64,000 nucleotides of DNA. It comes from Nitratireductor luteus (GTDB lineage: Bacteria > Pseudomonadota > Alphaproteobacteria > Rhizobiales > Rhizobiaceae). Under the pieces are notes generated by a model. It had not been told where the DNA came from, made no database searches, and was given only the letters and a program-made list of their open reading frames with translations. Below, piece by piece: positions 17,829 to 25,171 of this stretch. The translations under genes were made by a program, and so were the position numbers. The stretch spans positions 300,033 to 364,032 of the forward strand of contig NZ_JAOANW010000004.1 of assembly GCF_026162365.1 (NCBI RefSeq), given 5' to 3'. Within the stretch, counting starts at the first letter, position 1. Each line of letters starts with the position of its first letter.

Positions 17829-20033
17829 TCAGAAGGTAACCCTGTAAGATGCAAAGACCGACCGCCCCAATCCCGCGACGGGCGCACCGCGTGTGGCGGT
17901 CGCTGTCGGATTGATGTAGTCGGTGTCGAAGAGGTTGCGCACCGCGAGGCTGAGTTCGCTGCCGTTTTCGAAGGACTTCGACACGGCGACATTGACGAGT
18001 GTCGCGCCGTCGAGTTCTTCGCCCCCGATACGGTCGCGGCCGGAGAAATATTCGACCTCGCCGCGCGCCCTGAACCCATTGTCGAAGCGGGCGGTCACAT
18101 GGGCGAGTCCCTTCCAGGTGGACGGAATGCGGTTGTTCGGCAGATAATCATTGATCGACCCGTCGCCATCCTCGTCGTATTTGCCCTCGGTGTAGCCGAG
18201 CAGACCGCCGACTGTGAACATGGCGTTGATGTCGTACTCGGCGGAAGCCTCCACGCCCCAGATGCGCTCCTCCTGCTGGGTAACGCGGTTGGCGGCCACA
18301 TCGTAGTTCACGCCGTCCTTGGAGGTCGACAGGTAAGCACTGACCATGCCGCGGAAGTCTCCCCAGTCTCCGCGCAGGCCCGCTTCATAGGTGTTCACCA
18401 ACTGGGGCTCCGGCGCGATATTGGCATAGCTGATCGTGAAATCGGGCGTGCCGGCGCAGCCCAGCGCGCCGAGCAATGCGCCGTAGGCGTCACAGGCTTC
18501 AGCCGTGGTGTTCAAACCCGCCCGGCGGGTAAAGGCGCCGATGTCGGTCAGGCTGTAGCCCTGCGAGAAATTGCCGAACGCCTGAAGCTCGTTCGTGACG
18601 TCGAAGACGGCACCGGCGTTGACGGTGAAGGCGTTGTAGTCGAAGGAACCGCCGAGCACATCGATGGCCGGGAATGCCATGCGGAACTGGCCGACATAAG
18701 CCTCCGGCCGCTCGAAATCGTCGACGTCGAGGTAAAACTGGTCGAAGCGCACGCCGCCTTGAAGCCGGAATCGATCCGTAACGGGTATCTCGGCCTGCGC
18801 GAAGGCGGCAATCGAATGCTGCGTCATCGGCGAGATGACGTCCCAGCCGTTCGTGAGCTTCTGACGGGTGTCGTCATAGCTGTAGTCCGCGCCCCAGGTG
18901 AGCGTGGCGCCGTCGCGGACGAAGTCGATTGGCGAATTGACTGTCAAGTTCAGGCCTGTCCGGTCGGCCTCCAGCGCGGACTGGTTGTAGTCGGCCGTCG
19001 GATTCAGCGGATCGCCCGAGTAGTAGACAATGGAATTGACGGCGGAGAATTTGGTGAAGGGCGACTGCTTGAAGATCTTGTTGTAGTAGGCCTTCACTTC
19101 CAGATCGCCGAGGGCAAAGGCGCTGTCGGTATATTTGGCCGTGAAGTATTTGGAATCTTCCTTTAACGGCTCGCCCGTATAGGCATCGGAAAAATTCGGC
19201 GAGACCGGGTCTGTCGTATAATCGGTGAACCAGTCGGGCTTTTGTTCGGCGTAGGTCCAGTCGACGCTCGCCTCGAAGCGCCGGGATCCGCTTTCATAGC
19301 CCATGACGCCGAAGAGGTCCGCCGAGCCGGTGCGGTCGCCGCCGCCCTGGCCGAGCATTGCATCGGAGGGCATCTCGTTGCCGTTGCCATCATAGGTGCG
19401 GCGCGTCAGCTCGCCCGAAGCAGCGAAGAAATAGTCGAAATCGCCCTTACGGCCCTCCACCGTCACGCTCGTTTCTGGTGCGGCAGATTTGCCGACATTC
19501 TCGGTAAAGGCCGTCACGCCGGTGCGAACGGTCACGGTCGGCTTTTCGCTGGTGCCGCGCCTGGTGATGAAGTTGATGGTGCCGCCGGTCGCACCCGCTC
19601 CATAAAGGCTGGACGAACCGTTCACCACTTCGACGCGCTCCACGGTGTTGAGGTCTATCAAGGACAGGATGCGGGAGACGTCGCGCAGCGGCGTGTTGCG
19701 CGGCACGCCGTCCACCATGATGAGCACACTGCGGCCACGGAAAGTTTCCGACCCGCCGGAAATCGTCTGGTTGGAAGGCGAGAAGCCGGGAACCAGCCGT
19801 TCAACGAGATCGGTGGCGTTCGGCGAAATCTCCGTCGCCTGCTCGATCTCGTCGCGTTCCACCACGATGACGGACTGGGCGACCCCGGCGATGGAACTTT
19901 CCTCGCGGCCCGCCGTCACGACGAGCCGGTCGAGTAGAGTGGATGTCGTTGTGGATGTTCCCTGGTCTTGCGCCCACGCGGCCGGCGAGACGAGACAGGT
20001 CGAGAGAAGATATGGCCAGACACGCATGCGCAT
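17829..20033 (-). CDS. TonB-dependent siderophore receptor (IutA/RhtA-like)
   Basis: 734 residues from the ATG at 20033 (AAGGGG six bases upstream; the frame opens at 20126 without a ribosome site). Signal peptide with cleavage at AWA-QD. A TonB-box-like LLDRLVVTAG follows, then the plug domain with GGSETFRGRSVLIMVDGVP and the SLYGAGATGGTINFIT strand, a long 22-stranded barrel and a terminal aromatic residue (YRVTF). The length is close to IutA/RhtA (about 730). It imports the ferric hydroxamate made by the iuc genes and heads an operon with a small protein and RhtX. An iron box lies 85 bases upstream. Confidence 0.9.
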   Translation of the reverse strand: MRMRVWPYLLSTCLVSPAAWAQDQGTSTTTSTLLDRLVVTAGREESSIAGVAQSVIVVERDEIEQATEISPNATDLVERLVPGFSPSNQTISGGSETFRGRSVLIMVDGVPRNTPLRDVSRILSLIDLNTVERVEVVNGSSSLYGAGATGGTINFITRRGTSEKPTVTVRTGVTAFTENVGKSAAPETSVTVEGRKGDFDYFFAASGELTRRTYDGNGNEMPSDAMLGQGGGDRTGSADLFGVMGYESGSRRFEASVDWTYAEQKPDWFTDYTTDPVSPNFSDAYTGEPLKEDSKYFTAKYTDSAFALGDLEVKAYYNKIFKQSPFTKFSAVNSIVYYSGDPLNPTADYNQSALEADRTGLNLTVNSPIDFVRDGATLTWGADYSYDDTRQKLTNGWDVISPMTQHSIAAFAQAEIPVTDRFRLQGGVRFDQFYLDVDDFERPEAYVGQFRMAFPAIDVLGGSFDYNAFTVNAGAVFDVTNELQAFGNFSQGYSLTDIGAFTRRAGLNTTAEACDAYGALLGALGCAGTPDFTISYANIAPEPQLVNTYEAGLRGDWGDFRGMVSAYLSTSKDGVNYDVAANRVTQQEERIWGVEASAEYDINAMFTVGGLLGYTEGKYDEDGDGSINDYLPNNRIPSTWKGLAHVTARFDNGFRARGEVEYFSGRDRIGGEELDGATLVNVAVSKSFENGSELSLAVRNLFDTDYINPTATATRGAPVAGLGRSVFASYRVTF

Positions 20034-20117
20034 TGAGCCCCTTGCATCAATGATGTTTGCTGGCTGGGTAGCTGCCATGGAGCGACCTGGCTTTCTCGAT
20101 CTCGTCGCTAGAAAATA

Positions 20118-20132
20118 TGATTGCAATTGTCA
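20118..20132. promoter_or_regulatory. Iron-responsive operator (IRO/RirA-type box) before the receptor gene
   Basis: The sequence TGA-TTGCAATTG-TCA is a perfect TGA-N9-TCA match to the iron-responsive motif described for RirA-regulated genes of Rhizobiales. Its core TTGCAATTG is close to palindromic. It lies 85 bases before the receptor start on the minus strand, a suitable place for repression when iron is sufficient. Confidence 0.65.
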
Positions 20133-20315
20133 AGAAAAAGGATGGATTGCGCGCGACGAACGAGGTAGCGCCTGTCACTTCGCCGCCTAAATCTCGTCCC
20201 GCGCTGAAGCGTTGAGCCGGACCGCCGCAAGATTTCCGGGAACTTTTCGCATCGAGCTCCATCCAATCAGGTAGCGCCCTCGCAATTCGGTGCGCCCAAT
20301 CGGAAGGACAAGACA

Positions 20316-20738
20316 ATGAAGAAGGTCATTTTTCCTGCGGTCGCCATGCTCTTCGGCGGCCTTGTAGCGGCCCCGGCTCAGGATGCCGGGACCGTAGCGG
20401 AAGCGCCGCCGGCCGCGCCCTACCAGAAGGTGAGCGACCTGGTTTCGCTGCCTGACTTTGTCCCGGGTCTCGGACAGCTCTTTGTCGATCCTTCGACGCT
20501 TCCGGCCGGGCCTTTCCTCGCCTACGATCACGATGGCCAGCTGGTCAGCACGGTCTACATGATCCCGGTCCAGGACCTGAACCCGGACAAGAGCTTCGAT
20601 GATCTTGAGGCGCCCGGCGGCACCGTTGACCACGTGGACGTCTACTACAATGCCGGCCATCCCGGCGTGGAAGTGCCGCATGCCCATATCATCCTATGGC
20701 ATGTCTCCGCCGATGACGAGGCGAGGGTCGCCGAGTGA
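20316..20738 (+). CDS. Secreted protein, possibly TTHB210-like
   Basis: 140 residues with a signal peptide (MKKVIFPAVAMLFGGLVAAP, cleavage near AAPAQ). The mature part ends with a His-rich strand, VEVPHAHIILWHV, and contains DHVDVYYNAGHPG. This arrangement resembles the TTHB210-like domain, whose Thermus founder is controlled by an ECF sigma factor; the likeness is by eye. The start has AAGGACA upstream. The stop overlaps the GTG start of the cupredoxin gene, and the third gene of the same operon is an ECF sigma factor. The His residues could bind metal. A GGAAC element at 20239-20243 might be the -35 of an autoregulated promoter, which is speculative. Confidence 0.75.
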   Translation: MKKVIFPAVAMLFGGLVAAPAQDAGTVAEAPPAAPYQKVSDLVSLPDFVPGLGQLFVDPSTLPAGPFLAYDHDGQLVSTVYMIPVQDLNPDKSFDDLEAPGGTVDHVDVYYNAGHPGVEVPHAHIILWHVSADDEARVAE

Positions 20739-21256
20739 AACCGAGCCGTCGTCAGGTGATCGGCATGGGCGGCAGCTTCGTCACCGCCCTCGCTCTTCCG
20801 AACCTGTTCGCCCGTGCGGGAGCGATCACGGAAATCACCATGGGCGGCAGGAGCGACGGGTCGCATGTCTGGTTCGACCCGGTTGGGCTCATGGTCCAGC
20901 CGGGGCAGACCATACGTTGGATCAATCGCGACCGGGGCAATTCGCATACGGCAACGGCCTATCATCCGGCCAATTTCGGCAAGCCAAACCGTATTCCGGC
21001 CGCCGCCGAGCCATGGGACTCGGACTATCTGCTGCCCGGCGAGAGTTTTTCCGTTACACTGACCCAACCCGGCGTCTACGACTATTTCTGCATCCCGCAT
21101 GAACGAGCCGGTATGGTCGGCAGAATCGTCGTCGCTGGGCCACAAGCCAATGATCGGCGCAGCCGCGGAACTGATGCTGGTCTGCCGGAAGCGGCACGGC
21201 TGGCATTTCCAGCGGTGGAGGACATCGTGGCGAACGGAATGGTCGAGCGAAAATGA
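20735..21256 (+). CDS. Cupredoxin (plastocyanin-like blue copper protein), Tat-exported
   Basis: 173 residues, GTG start overlapping the previous stop. The N-terminus SRRQVIGMGGSF followed by a hydrophobic stretch is a twin-arginine signal. The body is a plastocyanin-type fold: IRWINRDRGNSHTATAYHP supplies the first His, and YDYFCIPHERAGMVG gives the Cys, His and Met of a type 1 copper site. A tail of about 35 residues follows the fold. It is likely a periplasmic electron carrier or copper-handling protein. It is co-transcribed with the secreted protein before it and the sigma factor after it (ATGA overlap). Confidence 0.87.
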   Translation: MKPSRRQVIGMGGSFVTALALPNLFARAGAITEITMGGRSDGSHVWFDPVGLMVQPGQTIRWINRDRGNSHTATAYHPANFGKPNRIPAAAEPWDSDYLLPGESFSVTLTQPGVYDYFCIPHERAGMVGRIVVAGPQANDRRSRGTDAGLPEAARLAFPAVEDIVANGMVERK

Positions 21257-21984
21257 GCGCGGGTGCAAAAGCAGTGGAAGCCTTCTGGTCGGCATTAGAG
21301 CACCGGCGCCGTCGGGAAGGCATGAGCGACGACGAACTGATCGCGCTGGCGCGCAAGCGGGATGAGACAGCGGTCAGCGCGCTCATCAGGCGCCACAATC
21401 AACGCCTCTTCCGCATTGCGCGCGGGGTGGTGCACGACGACCACGAAGCCGAAGATATTGTCCAGGAGACCTATGTCCGAGCTTTCACTGCGCTCGAAAC
21501 TTTCCGTGGCGGTGCGGCGTTTTCCACCTGGCTCACGCGCATTGCGCTGAACGAGGCCAACGGGCGCCTGCGGCGCAAGCGCCCGACGGTCGAACTGTCA
21601 GAGGTAGACGAATCCAGCCATGCCGATGGAGCAGAAGTCATCATGTTTCCCCTGTCGTCCATTGCGCCGAGTCCCGAAACCGAAGCCGGACGCGAGCAGG
21701 TGCGACGGCTCCTTGAAGATGCTCTCGATCGGCTGCCGGAACCGTTTAGACTGGTATTCATCCTGCGCGATATCGAGGGGCTTGGGACCGAGGCAACTGC
21801 AACGCTTCTGTCGATCAAGCCGGAGACGGTCAAGACGCGCCTCTTCCGGGCAAGGCGTTTGCTACGTGCGGAGATGAGGAAGGCATTGCTGCCGCGTTTT
21901 TCCGACGTCTTTCCGTTCGCTGGAAAGCGGTGTGCAATGATGGCTGAACGCGTGATCGAGCGGTTGCGCGCGGCGTCCTTCTGA
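21253..21984 (+). CDS. ECF-family RNA polymerase sigma factor
   Basis: 243 residues. Region 2 reads ALIRRHNQRLFRIARGVV then DHEAEDIVQETYVRAF, with FSTWLTRIALNEA for promoter melting. Region 4 has LPEPFRLVFILRDIEGL and ATLLSIKPETVKTRLFRARR. N-terminal (about 30) and C-terminal (about 35) extensions make it longer than the usual 180-200. No anti-sigma gene follows. It overlaps the cupredoxin gene by ATGA, so the sigma factor is made together with two secreted proteins, which may be its targets or signal-sensing partners. Confidence 0.9.
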   Translation: MSAGAKAVEAFWSALEHRRRREGMSDDELIALARKRDETAVSALIRRHNQRLFRIARGVVHDDHEAEDIVQETYVRAFTALETFRGGAAFSTWLTRIALNEANGRLRRKRPTVELSEVDESSHADGAEVIMFPLSSIAPSPETEAGREQVRRLLEDALDRLPEPFRLVFILRDIEGLGTEATATLLSIKPETVKTRLFRARRLLRAEMRKALLPRFSDVFPFAGKRCAMMAERVIERLRAASF

Positions 21985-22068
21985 TCCCTGGCACAATTGC
22001 AGGTCCCGGCAGGGAGGGAGAATCACGGGGGGCGAGGAAAGCCTGCCGGTTGGGAATCGACGCGACGC

Positions 22069-22272
22069 ATGACTGGCGACGATGACGGCCACCCGCCACG
22101 ATTTGCTTCCCCTCAATCCTTCCTGCACGAAGTCGACCGGAATTATAATGAGCTGGCCTGGGTCGTTGACCCGCGTCAGCAGGCGGACGACGTGGAGCGG
22201 CAGCTTGCTGAAGGTGCCGGGCTTAAATTGGCCTCATCGCATGACTATCTGGCGATGACACGTCAACGCTAA
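22069..22272 (+). CDS. Small ORF resembling the N-terminus of rhizobial 5-formyl-THF cyclo-ligase
   Basis: 67 residues from the ATG at 22069 (an upstream ATG at 21997 is possible). The part FASPQSFLHEVDRNYNELAW, then VDPRQQADDVE, recalls the N-terminal leader of rhizobial 5-formyltetrahydrofolate cyclo-ligase-like proteins. No enzyme body follows. It may be a decayed fragment or a short real gene; only weak support from coding-like composition. It ends 15 bases before the lipid kinase. Confidence 0.35.
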   Translation: MTGDDDGHPPRFASPQSFLHEVDRNYNELAWVVDPRQQADDVERQLAEGAGLKLASSHDYLAMTRQR

Positions 22273-22287
22273 TAAAGAACAGGCATC

Positions 22288-23193
22288 TTGCGAAAACCGA
22301 ATACCTTGAAGCGCGCGCTTCTCCTTGTTAATCCGAAGGCCAGGCGCGGCACCGGTTCCATCGCCTCAGCGGTTGATGTGCTGCGGACGAATGGCATTGA
22401 TGTAACGGAATTGAAAGCCAGTCCGCATGAAACTATGGCCGATCTCATCCGGCATCATGCCGGCGAGTTCGATCTGGTCGTGGTCGGCGGCGGCGACGGT
22501 ACGCTGAATGCCGCAGCACCTGCGCTCGTCGATACGCGATTGTCGCTCGGCGTGCTGCCGCTTGGCACCGCCAACGACTTTGCCCGAACGGTCGGCATCC
22601 CGTTCAATCTGGTCAAGGCGGCCGAACTGATTGCCACCGGAACGCCGAGCCCGATCGACCTCGGCGAGGTCAACGGGCATCTTTTCTTCAACGTTGCCAG
22701 CATCGGCTTCAGCGCCCAACTCGCCGCCGACCTGACCGAACAGGCAAAGAAGCGCTGGGGTAAGCTCGGCTACGCCATTGCGGCCGCACGGATCCTTGCC
22801 CGCTCCAGGGTGTTCACCGCACAGCTCGATCATGACGGCACGACCGAAAGGATCAGGACGATGCAGGTTTCCGTCGGCAACGGTCGCCACTACGGCGGCG
22901 GCATGACCGTGGAGGAAAACGCGACGGCAGATGACGGGATGCTGGATTTCTACAGCCTCGAGGTCGACCATTGGTGGCGGCTACTGGCGCTGCTTCCCGC
23001 GCTCAGGAAAGGCACACACGGGCGGTGGGATGATGTGCGGGCGTTCCGCACCACCGAAGTGACCATCCGTACCAGCCGGCCAAGACCGGTCAACACAGAT
23101 GGCGAGCTGAGCACCTGGACACCCGCCAAGTTCCGTATCCGTCCGAGAGCCATCCAGGTCTTCACGCCGAAGCAAACAGGTGTGGCCCGATGA
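22288..23193 (+). CDS. Diacylglycerol/lipid kinase family protein (YegS-like)
   Basis: 301 residues with a TTG start at 22288 (AACAGG upstream). LLVNPKARRGTGS opens the DAGK catalytic domain; VVVGGGDGTLNAAAPAL is the ATP-binding GGDGT motif, and LGVLPLGTANDFART is the second signature. The end, PRPVNTDGELS, matches the metal-binding NxDGE segment of the YegS/DgkB group. It phosphorylates a membrane lipid such as diacylglycerol. It ends 22 bases before the convergent methyltransferase gene. Confidence 0.88.
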   Translation: MRKPNTLKRALLLVNPKARRGTGSIASAVDVLRTNGIDVTELKASPHETMADLIRHHAGEFDLVVVGGGDGTLNAAAPALVDTRLSLGVLPLGTANDFARTVGIPFNLVKAAELIATGTPSPIDLGEVNGHLFFNVASIGFSAQLAADLTEQAKKRWGKLGYAIAAARILARSRVFTAQLDHDGTTERIRTMQVSVGNGRHYGGGMTVEENATADDGMLDFYSLEVDHWWRLLALLPALRKGTHGRWDDVRAFRTTEVTIRTSRPRPVNTDGELSTWTPAKFRIRPRAIQVFTPKQTGVAR

Positions 23194-23215
23194 CAGGACT
23201 GAGGTCTCCAATGTT

Positions 23216-24715
23216 CTACTTCCGGCTGGAGCCTGTCTGTCTCAGTCGCTTTGGATATGCGAAATAGATGTGGCGTTTGCCGCCCTTCAGCGACTGCTCG
23301 GCCTCGATATCGAAATGCCTCGTCAGGAGATTCCGGAACGTATCGGGATAATAGTCGGTGTATTGATCCTGGCGGTTGGCCAGAAGGGTCTGCACCATTT
23401 CGTCGTCGCGCCCGACGAACTCGATAACGATTGCCGTTTCCAGTCCGGCTAACCACGATATGAAGTCAGCCAGCGGAATGTTGGATGAGATCACGATGTG
23501 ATGGACCAGGGCGAGGCATAATGTCAGCTCCGGTTTCCCGCGCTCCGCAAGACCTTTTCTTTCCGCGTTGCGCCAGCCTTGGTTGGGCGAAGCGTCGGCG
23601 AGGTTGACGACAAGCGGCAAGATGGATCTCGCAGCCTTGCTTTCGCTTTCGCGTCGGTAGAGGTATTCTATCGCCATCCAATCGCCGTCCATTGCTATGA
23701 CGTCGTCGGCATATTCAGCGACTATCCGGGAAAAAGTGCCGGTGTTGCAGCCCAAATCCCACGCACGGCGCCAGCGTTTGACCCCGGCCGCGGCACGAAC
23801 GAACTCCACCTTCTTCTCAAGATCCGTCTTGCCATAAGAATGATTTCGGTCGTAATCCGACCACTGGGTCTTGTTAGGGCGTGGCTCCAGTTTCGAGACG
23901 AGAGCAATCAGCTTTTCAACATTGCGTTCGATGAGCGTCTTATCAAACCCTGCTTGAAGCAGCGCCCCGCGTACGTCGCGACCACTATTGGAATAGCGCT
24001 TCTGGAGAGCGCTCTGCGCAACGATATGCAGAAGAACGCCAGGCCGCAGGATGTCGCGCACAGACAACAGACTTCTTATCTCTTCGGCCGGAATGCCGTC
24101 GATGCGTCCGCGCAACCAGGGCCGGAAATCCATACCCTTGTAGGCCTGCAGCATGAGCGGATAGAGGAAGAGCTCGCAGAACTGCCGGTAGCCGACCCAT
24201 GGCTCTCCGCGCCCGAGCGGTTCAAATGAGGGTATGTCGATGAAGACGGGACGAACCCCGCGCCATTGGATGTTGTAAGGTGAAGCATCCTTCAAGATCA
24301 TATCGGAGGCCAGCGCGCCACGCATGAGCTCCAGATGAAGCAGCGCTGCATCCTTCAGCATGCTGAAGGTCCATTCATACGGGTATGAGATATAAGGTAT
24401 ACGCGCGTGCTCGAGAACGCCCGCCCATTCCCCCTGGGCGATGCCTTCCTTCTCCGGATCGACCATCCAGGTGTCTACAATTCGGCCAGTTCCACACTCA
24501 CGTTCGAAGAACGCCGCCTTCTGCAGGCACCGCCAGTTGGCAACCGCCGTGGCGTTCAAATATCGGAAGACGCGGCCGTCCCGGTAGAAGACCGCTCCAT
24601 TACGATCCCGATAAGAGCCAGGCTCCTCTTCGATAGCGAGGTGCTCCTTTGCGGGGTTGCGTGCCCGCGCACCGGTTGCCACGGATTGGGTCTTCTGGGC
24701 ACCGATCCCGTTCAC
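23216..24715 (-). CDS. Class I methyltransferase with kinase-like N-terminal half
   Basis: 499 residues, GTG start at 24715 directly abutting the stop of the previous gene. The C-terminal half has a SAM motif I (AWDLGCNTGTFSRI) near residue 345, an acidic strand (VIAMDGD) and LALVHHI as motif IV-like. The N-terminal half contains LKDASPYNIQW and, about 10 residues on, PVFIDIPSF: this spacing looks like the catalytic loop (D-x4-N) and metal-binding D of APH/kinase-fold proteins. So the protein may be a pseudokinase- or kinase-methyltransferase fusion, like the NoeA-type rhizobial proteins. Substrate unknown; the small membrane-protein partner suggests a surface molecule. Confidence 0.75.
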   Translation of the reverse strand: MNGIGAQKTQSVATGARARNPAKEHLAIEEEPGSYRDRNGAVFYRDGRVFRYLNATAVANWRCLQKAAFFERECGTGRIVDTWMVDPEKEGIAQGEWAGVLEHARIPYISYPYEWTFSMLKDAALLHLELMRGALASDMILKDASPYNIQWRGVRPVFIDIPSFEPLGRGEPWVGYRQFCELFLYPLMLQAYKGMDFRPWLRGRIDGIPAEEIRSLLSVRDILRPGVLLHIVAQSALQKRYSNSGRDVRGALLQAGFDKTLIERNVEKLIALVSKLEPRPNKTQWSDYDRNHSYGKTDLEKKVEFVRAAAGVKRWRRAWDLGCNTGTFSRIVAEYADDVIAMDGDWMAIEYLYRRESESKAARSILPLVVNLADASPNQGWRNAERKGLAERGKPELTLCLALVHHIVISSNIPLADFISWLAGLETAIVIEFVGRDDEMVQTLLANRQDQYTDYYPDTFRNLLTRHFDIEAEQSLKGGKRHIYFAYPKRLRQTGSSRK

Positions 24716-24982
24716 TTATCGACGGCCCGGGCCTTCAATCGGTCTTTCCGGTTCGCTTTGGTCCGGCTCCGACTTCCTCGGTTCGATCCCGAATAACGAA
24801 AGGAACTTATGCCAATAGAGCCTGCCGGCAATGGCTAGCCCGGCAACACCACCGAGCACCACCTGAAGGATCATGCTGCCCGTGCCGGCGTCGAGATAGG
24901 CATGCGCATTGTTCGTGGAAATTCCGACAAACAGCACCGACAGCGTGAGAGGGAAGATACGAGACACAAATCCCGGGCGCAT
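24716..24982 (-). CDS. Small membrane protein with YLDxGTGS motif
   Basis: 88 residues. An N-terminal signal peptide ends near NAHA-YLDAG. The mature part begins with AYLDAGTGSMILQ, a motif shared by a family of small bacterial membrane proteins, followed by one membrane helix (VVLGGVAGLAIAG) and a charged, proline-rich tail. It is the first gene of a two-gene unit with the methyltransferase, with no bases between stop and start. Function unknown. Confidence 0.72.
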   Translation of the reverse strand: MRPGFVSRIFPLTLSVLFVGISTNNAHAYLDAGTGSMILQVVLGGVAGLAIAGRLYWHKFLSLFGIEPRKSEPDQSEPERPIEGPGRR

Positions 24983-25171
24983 GATAATCTGCCTTTCATC
25001 GCGTTTTAACGGAAATCCGATGGCAGCTGGCTAACGAACTCGGCGCAAGAACGATCCTTCAAAAATGTGTTACAAATCTGTCGTAAATGGTTGGCGCGGC
25101 GCTGGCCGGAGCTTGCTGCCTCATCCAGTTCCCCCGCCTGGGCGCGGCGAAGCGCAAAGTAGGAGCTGTTG

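Noticed and set aside
14838..19166. A 1,442-residue plus-strand open frame
   Set aside because: It is a high-GC shadow: it overlaps the shiF-like gene in another frame and runs antisense to rhtX and the receptor. The translation shows no family motif and odd composition.
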